Below are positions 13,105-16,760 of a DNA stretch of 16,760 bases, one piece after another (position 1 is the first letter of the stretch; each line of letters starts with the position of its first letter). The stretch is taken from contig JAHIGH010000104.1 of the NCBI GenBank assembly GCA_018900295.1, positions 1 to 16,760 on the forward strand, written 5' to 3'. Position numbers and translations under genes: made by a program. Origin of the DNA: Patescibacteria group bacterium (lineage in GTDB: Bacteria > Patescibacteriota > Microgenomatia > Levybacterales > UBA12049). Under the pieces are notes generated by a model. The model saw only the letters and a list, made by a program, of their open reading frames with translations, was not told where the DNA came from and did no database searches.

Positions 13105-15078
13105 ATGAGACGAGAATATTATTCTAATTCAATTGATCTTTTTATAAGGTCTGATGCAAATGAGATACTTGGTAAACTAACGCGAAATAGTGATTTTGAC
13201 TTAGGACAAAGTCAAAGAGATGCATGGATAGAAGAAATTAATATTTTACAAAAAATTTTAGTATCATATTCAGGCTCAGTATATTTTGAATACTCTATTC
13301 CAAGAATGGGAAAGAGAATTGATGTTGTTTTAATTATTGGGTCAGCTATTTTCATTTTTGAGTTTAAAGTCGGAGATAAAGAATTTTCTTCATATGCGAT
13401 AGATCAAGTTTGGGATTATGCCTTAGATTTGAAAAACTTTCATAGTTCAAGTCATGATCATTTTATTGTACCAGTTCTTATTGCAACAAGCGTAAAAAGT
13501 ATTACTCCCATTATCTCGTTAACTCCACAAAGTGATAAAGTATTTTTTCCAATAAAATCTAGCATTGGGACATTGAAAGGGGTAATTGATAATGTTTTAA
13601 ATTTATTAGATGTTGATATTATTGATGTGGCGGAATGGGAAAAGGGGCGTTATTGTCCAACTCCTACTATTGTTGAAGCGGCAATGGCTTTGTGGCGTGG
13701 ACACTCAGTTGAAAATATTTCTCGTAGTGATGCTGGTGCCATTAATCTTACCCAAACATCGGAGGTAGTGTCAGAAATTATTAAAACCTCAAGAGATAAG
13801 TCACAAAAATCGATTTGTTTTGTTACTGGTGTTCCAGGAGCTGGGAAAACACTAGTCGGATTAAATATTGCAAACAAACATATAGATAAAGATAATGATC
13901 TTTATAGCGTATTTCTTTCTGGTAATGGGCCACTTGTTGCAATATTGAGAGAAGCGCTGACTCGTGATAAGGTAGCTCACGAAAAGGAAAAAGGAAATAA
14001 ACTTACTAAAAGTAGTGCCATGCAAAAAGTTAAATTGTTTATCCAAAACGTTCATAATTTTCGTGATGATTGTTTAAAAGATGAAAAACCACCGCTTGAG
14101 CATGTCGCGCTTTTTGACGAAGCACAAAGGGCATGGGGATTAGAGCAAACTGCAAATTTTATGCAAAGGAAAAAAGGTAGACGAGATTTTAATCAATCTG
14201 AACCAGAATTTTTGATCTCTTGCCTTGATCGTCATCCTGATTGGGCAGTTGTAGTTTGCTTGGTAGGTGGGGGTCAAGAAATAAATACTGGAGAAGCGGG
14301 AATTAGTGAATGGATTAATTGTTTAAGCCGCTCATTCACTGATTGGAATATTTATATATCTTCTCGACTTACGGATAGTGAGTACGATGCTGGAAAAGTC
14401 TTGGAGAAGATTTCTTCGCGTAAAAACTTTTTTATAAAAGACGAATTACACCTCTCTATTTCTATGCGATCCTTCCGCGCAGAGCATGTTTCATTGCTCA
14501 TAAAGCAAATTTTAGATATAGACGTAAAAGGGGCGCAAGTTACTCTAGCACAGGTGAAGTCGAAATATCCAATTGTTATTACTCGTGATATTTTAAAAGC
14601 AAAAGACTGGTTAAAAAAACAAGCTCGTGGTTCTGAGCGTTATGGAATCGTCGTCTCTTCGCAGGCAGAGAGGTTAAAACCTCAAGCGATATTCGTAAAA
14701 TCTCCGATGGATCCAATTCATTGGTTTCTTGATGGAAAAGAAGATGTACGGTCGTCGTATTATCTTGAAGATGTTGCCACTGAATTTAGTATACAAGGCC
14801 TAGAACTAGATTGGGCATGTGTAATTTGGGATGCTGATTTTAGATACTCAGAAAATGGTTGGGACTATCGTACTTTTATTGGTAGTAAATGGAATTATAT
14901 AAGAAAGTCAGAAAGACAAATGTATCTAAAAAATGCGTATCGTGTTCTACTCACTCGTGCCAGACAAGGAATGATTATAGTTATTCCGCCCGGCGATTTC
15001 GAAGATATAACGCGCAATTCTGACTTCTATGATCCAGTATTTAACTACTTAAAAAGTATTGGATTTAAAGTAATCTAA
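13105..15078 (+). CDS. DUF2075 helicase-like ATPase with N-terminal PD-(D/E)XK domain
   Basis: This is a 657-residue protein. An N-terminal nuclease-like part has RIDVVLIIGSAIFIFEFKVG with Asp73 and Glu86-x-Lys88 of a PD-(D/E)XK fold, then a Gln-containing helix (DQVWDYALDL). The ATPase starts with the Walker A GVPGAGKT (242-249) and Walker B HVALFDEAQRAW (about 333-344). It ends with a superfamily 1-type arginine motif YRVLLTRARQGMIIVIP. This order corresponds to DUF2075 proteins, related to Schlafen-type and UvrD-like ATPases and often found in defence islands. It is AT-rich and sits between two RhuM relics. A likely stand-alone nuclease-helicase, acting on DNA or RNA (inference). Confidence 0.85.
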   Translation: MRREYYSNSIDLFIRSDANEILGKLTRNSDFDLGQSQRDAWIEEINILQKILVSYSGSVYFEYSIPRMGKRIDVVLIIGSAIFIFEFKVGDKEFSSYAIDQVWDYALDLKNFHSSSHDHFIVPVLIATSVKSITPIISLTPQSDKVFFPIKSSIGTLKGVIDNVLNLLDVDIIDVAEWEKGRYCPTPTIVEAAMALWRGHSVENISRSDAGAINLTQTSEVVSEIIKTSRDKSQKSICFVTGVPGAGKTLVGLNIANKHIDKDNDLYSVFLSGNGPLVAILREALTRDKVAHEKEKGNKLTKSSAMQKVKLFIQNVHNFRDDCLKDEKPPLEHVALFDEAQRAWGLEQTANFMQRKKGRRDFNQSEPEFLISCLDRHPDWAVVVCLVGGGQEINTGEAGISEWINCLSRSFTDWNIYISSRLTDSEYDAGKVLEKISSRKNFFIKDELHLSISMRSFRAEHVSLLIKQILDIDVKGAQVTLAQVKSKYPIVITRDILKAKDWLKKQARGSERYGIVVSSQAERLKPQAIFVKSPMDPIHWFLDGKEDVRSSYYLEDVATEFSIQGLELDWACVIWDADFRYSENGWDYRTFIGSKWNYIRKSERQMYLKNAYRVLLTRARQGMIIVIPPGDFEDITRNSDFYDPVFNYLKSIGFKVI

Positions 15079-15085
15079 CACAAAA

Positions 15086-15106
15086 AACAATAAATCTCTT
15101 ATTGTT
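15086..15106. terminator. Weak hairpin after the DUF2075 gene
   Basis: AACAATAA-ATCTC-TTATTGTT forms an 8-bp, all-AT-rich stem eight bases after the stop codon. It has no T run on the plus strand, so termination is doubtful. Confidence 0.25.
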
Positions 15107-15163
15107 GCTAAAAATACAAAAAACGCAATTTTGTATAATTTTGGGAAAAAGTACAAAATAATT

Positions 15164-15261
15164 TTATGCAAAAACTTAATTCACAAATTGTCATTTATAA
15201 AGATCAAAATAGAAATATCAAAATAGATGTTCGGGTTTGACGGCGATAATGACTTCTAACC
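15164..15261 (+). pseudogene. RhuM-like N-terminal fragment
   Basis: The ATG at 15164 starts MQKLNSQIVIYKDQNRNIKI, then DVR, the typical N-terminus of a RhuM protein. An extra G then shifts the frame into TGA at 15236-15238. In the next frame the expected RFDGD sequence appears before a TAA at 15259-15261. Only the first 30 or so codons survive. A TATAAT box is present about 30 bases upstream. It cannot be the missing beginning of the relic at 12514, because it lies downstream of it. Confidence 0.65.
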
Positions 15262-15588
15262 CCCCCGGGGGTTATAAATAGCCCTGCCTGCCGGTCTCCT
15301 ACGCGCCAAAGCTTCAGCGACGGATCGCAGGCAGGCTCGCCACCTCTTGAACTTTCGCTGGCTTATATATTTATCCTTCTTCGTCCTGTGTTGATACAGG
15401 TAGTTTCCAAAATCTTCCATTCTTTGCCTCCATTACGGTATAATTGGTTTACATTTTTAATAAATCCTGCAATACTTGTAACTGAACCTTGAGCCTGGCA
15501 GCTGGATCAGAAAGGAACATTCTATAAAGAATACTATATTACATAATTAAGCCGCGTAAAAAGGTCGCGCGGCGTAAGATCAAAAAAC
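15262..15588. other. Intergenic stretch with inverted repeats, no firm gene
   Basis: The region holds the inverted repeat TAACCCCC-GGGGGTTA (15257-15274). It also holds CCTGCCTGC (15283-15291) and GCAGGCAGG (15327-15335) with a 35-nt spacer, and a hairpin GCCGCG-CGCGGC (15551-15573). Two small minus-strand frames can be read: 54 codons at 15256-15420 with a good ATGGAGG ribosome-binding-like site, and 23 codons at 15449-15520 (MFLSDPAARLKVQLQVLQDL). Both could be remnants and neither is recognised. The GC-rich parts contrast with the surrounding AT-rich DNA and look like mobile or repeat-type sequence. Confidence 0.4.
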
Positions 15589-15618
15589 TTGACGGAAATA
15601 ATCTAGCTATTGTATTAT
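15589..15618 (+). promoter_or_regulatory. Predicted promoter of the caspase-like operon
   Basis: TTGACG (15589-15594) is spaced 18 bases from TATTAT (15613-15618). Transcription would start near 15625, giving a leader of about 36 nt to the ATG at 15661. Confidence 0.5.
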
Positions 15619-15660
15619 ATCGATCCTAATATCTATAATGCAGTTAGGTAGATTAAAAAT

Positions 15661-15849
15661 ATGGACAGCCTTGCAACTAAGTTTCAGCAAATATATGTCA
15701 ATCTGCCCCTTAATCAACGTCAAGAAGTTATTGTTGTTATTGACAATGAACCTCTCTCGTGGAATGCAGCCAAACTTGAAATTGATAATGATACAGAAAA
15801 AGGCAAACAAATACTTTCGATCCTCGTTAAACTTGGTATTATAAAATAG
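15661..15849 (+). CDS. Small hypothetical protein of caspase-like operon
   Basis: This is a 62-residue protein (MDSLATKFQQIYVNLPLNQR, then QEVIVVIDNEPLSWNAAKLE and KQILSILVKLGIIK). It is mixed helix and strand with no known domain. It is the first of three tightly packed genes: the stop is one base before the next ATG (15851). The small size and coupling suggest a partner, adaptor or substrate of the protease encoded last. Confidence 0.6.
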   Translation: MDSLATKFQQIYVNLPLNQRQEVIVVIDNEPLSWNAAKLEIDNDTEKGKQILSILVKLGIIK

Positions 15850-15850
15850 T

Positions 15851-16096
15851 ATGGATGAGTTTAATATACATAAAATAGATCCTGAATTATTGGAAGAAAT
15901 GAAGAAAATTGTTGTTGCGCGTATAAGAACATCCTCTGATGATTTAGTAATTACAATTGGAGATAAAGATTATAACAAGAAAGAAATACTTGAAAGTGTT
16001 GAAAAAGGTGACGAGTTAGGACTGGAAATAATAGATACTCAAATGGAATTTCTTAGAGATATGGCAAGTGGACTATTCTACAAGCAAAATGCCTAA
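15851..16096 (+). CDS. Small hypothetical protein preceding the caspase-like gene
   Basis: This is an 81-residue acidic protein (PELLEEMKKIVVARIRTSSD, then LVITIGDKDYNKKEILESVE and a FLRDMASGLFY tail). The pattern of helix, strands and helix is compact, and I do not recognise the family. It overlaps the next gene by eight bases (ATGCCTAA at 16089-16096), so translation is coupled. It may regulate or be cut by the protease. Confidence 0.6.
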   Translation: MDEFNIHKIDPELLEEMKKIVVARIRTSSDDLVITIGDKDYNKKEILESVEKGDELGLEIIDTQMEFLRDMASGLFYKQNA

Positions 16097-16739
16097 CGCT
16101 TCTATTTTAATTACAAGACCAAATCACGACCTAATTAATGTTTATTTTTTTAAGTGGACTCAACAAGTCATAGAACAAGCTAATAGGCAACACATTAAAG
16201 TTTTAGATTTAGATAAAGATAACGCAACTAAACAAAAATTTACGAGTTATGTTAAAAAGCATAACCCGAAATTAATCTTTATGAATGGACATGGAAATGA
16301 GATGTGCATAGCAGGATATAGAGACGAAGTTATAATAGAATCAGGAGTAAATGAAAGGTTGTTAACAGGCAAGATAATCTATATTAGAAGCTGTAATGTT
16401 GCGGCTAAATTGGGAAGAGCGTGCATTCAAAGTGGTACAAGGGCTTTTTTAGGATACTTAAAAAAATATAGCCTGGGTTATACTCCAAGCTCAGCATTCC
16501 ATCCGTTAGAAGATAAAGTTGCCAAGTTATTTCTTGAACCATCAAATCTTATTCCAATAAGTCTTATTAAAGGCAATTCTGTAAAAAATGCATATAGAAA
16601 GTCCCAAACAGCAATGTTAAAAAATTTTCTGTTTATGCTCTCAACAAAAGCGACTAAGGAACAAAGAGATGCTGCCCCTTCCCTTTGGCGCAATAGAAAA
16701 TATCAAGTTGTATTAGGAAATGAAAATACCAGAATTTAA
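16089..16739 (+). CDS. Caspase-like (C14/CHAT/C25-type) cysteine protease
   Basis: Started at the ATG that overlaps the upstream stop, the protein has 216 residues. An upstream in-frame ATG at 16068 is less likely. KLIFMNGHGNE (catalytic-type His68) is followed by a strand and IIYIRSCNVAAKLG (Cys102), the His-Cys dyad of caspase-fold proteases. The order of strand-His and strand-Cys and the closing AAPSLWRNRKYQVVLG agree with bacterial caspase-like families. Specificity is unknown. In bacteria, such proteases act in defence or programmed cell death together with small partner genes, which would fit the two upstream genes (inference). The stop is close to the window end. Confidence 0.75.
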   Translation: MPNASILITRPNHDLINVYFFKWTQQVIEQANRQHIKVLDLDKDNATKQKFTSYVKKHNPKLIFMNGHGNEMCIAGYRDEVIIESGVNERLLTGKIIYIRSCNVAAKLGRACIQSGTRAFLGYLKKYSLGYTPSSAFHPLEDKVAKLFLEPSNLIPISLIKGNSVKNAYRKSQTAMLKNFLFMLSTKATKEQRDAAPSLWRNRKYQVVLGNENTRI

Positions 16740-16760
16740 TTCGAGATAATTTCCACATCG

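Noticed and set aside
12514..15261. One RhuM gene split by insertion of the DUF2075 gene
   Set aside because: The N-terminal piece lies downstream of the C-terminal piece on the same strand, so they are two separate relics.
15256..15420. 54-codon minus-strand frame
   Set aside because: It runs through GC-rich inverted repeats and its tail is Arg-rich as repeats often give; kept only as a note in the intergenic entry.
1..16760. CRISPR array
   Set aside because: No regularly spaced repeats of 25-40 bases were seen; the repeats present are two or three copies only.

Overview
The window looks like a piece of a Candidate Phyla Radiation (Patescibacteria) chromosome, probably Parcubacteria-like. 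This is inferred, not proven. The clues are an AT-rich backbone, many short proteins without assigned function, a TraG/VirD4-type ATPase of the kind common in these genomes, Bro-N and RhuM relics, and a tRNA gene that carries a group I intron and encodes no CCA tail.

Layout. Positions 1-918 hold the 3' part of a comparatively GC-rich TraG/VirD4-like ATPase gene. Next come a helix-turn-helix protein with a LAGLIDADG-like motif (1006-1716) and a tRNA-Asn(GTT) gene (1735-2011) split in its anticodon by a 205-nt group I intron. From the tRNA 3' end to about 12.5 kb lies an accessory island. A 79-bp perfect direct repeat (2006-2084 and 12348-12426) brackets it, and the first copy begins in the tRNA acceptor stem. 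Inside are, in order, relic genes (2266-2972), a TerB/PH-like and a TPR-like protein (3001-4460), a DUF2971 protein (4664-5353), and a minus-strand group of DUF2958, a small basic repeat protein and a GIY-YIG nuclease (6449-5470). Two gene cassettes follow. One encodes a PD-(D/E)XK nuclease, a Ser/Thr kinase, a probable TIM-barrel protein and a convergent PP2C phosphatase (7004-10545). The other encodes a DUF2971-like protein and a HEPN-like protein (12132-10725). Three degraded copies of one C-terminal coding remnant (6733-6815, 10628-10722, 12237-12350), all in the same orientation, lie at the edges of these two cassettes.

Beyond the second repeat are a RhuM relic (12514-13031), a PD-(D/E)XK/DUF2075 helicase-like protein (13105-15078), a second RhuM relic (15164-15261), a mostly non-coding stretch, and a tight three-gene operon that ends in a caspase-like protease (15661-16739).

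Together this reads as a defence or genome-conflict island downstream of a tRNA. The strongest candidates for little-described systems are the nuclease-kinase-TIM barrel-PP2C locus, the DUF2971-HEPN pair and the two-small-proteins-plus-caspase operon. A defence role for any of them is inferred from domain content and context. Nothing here was tested by database search.
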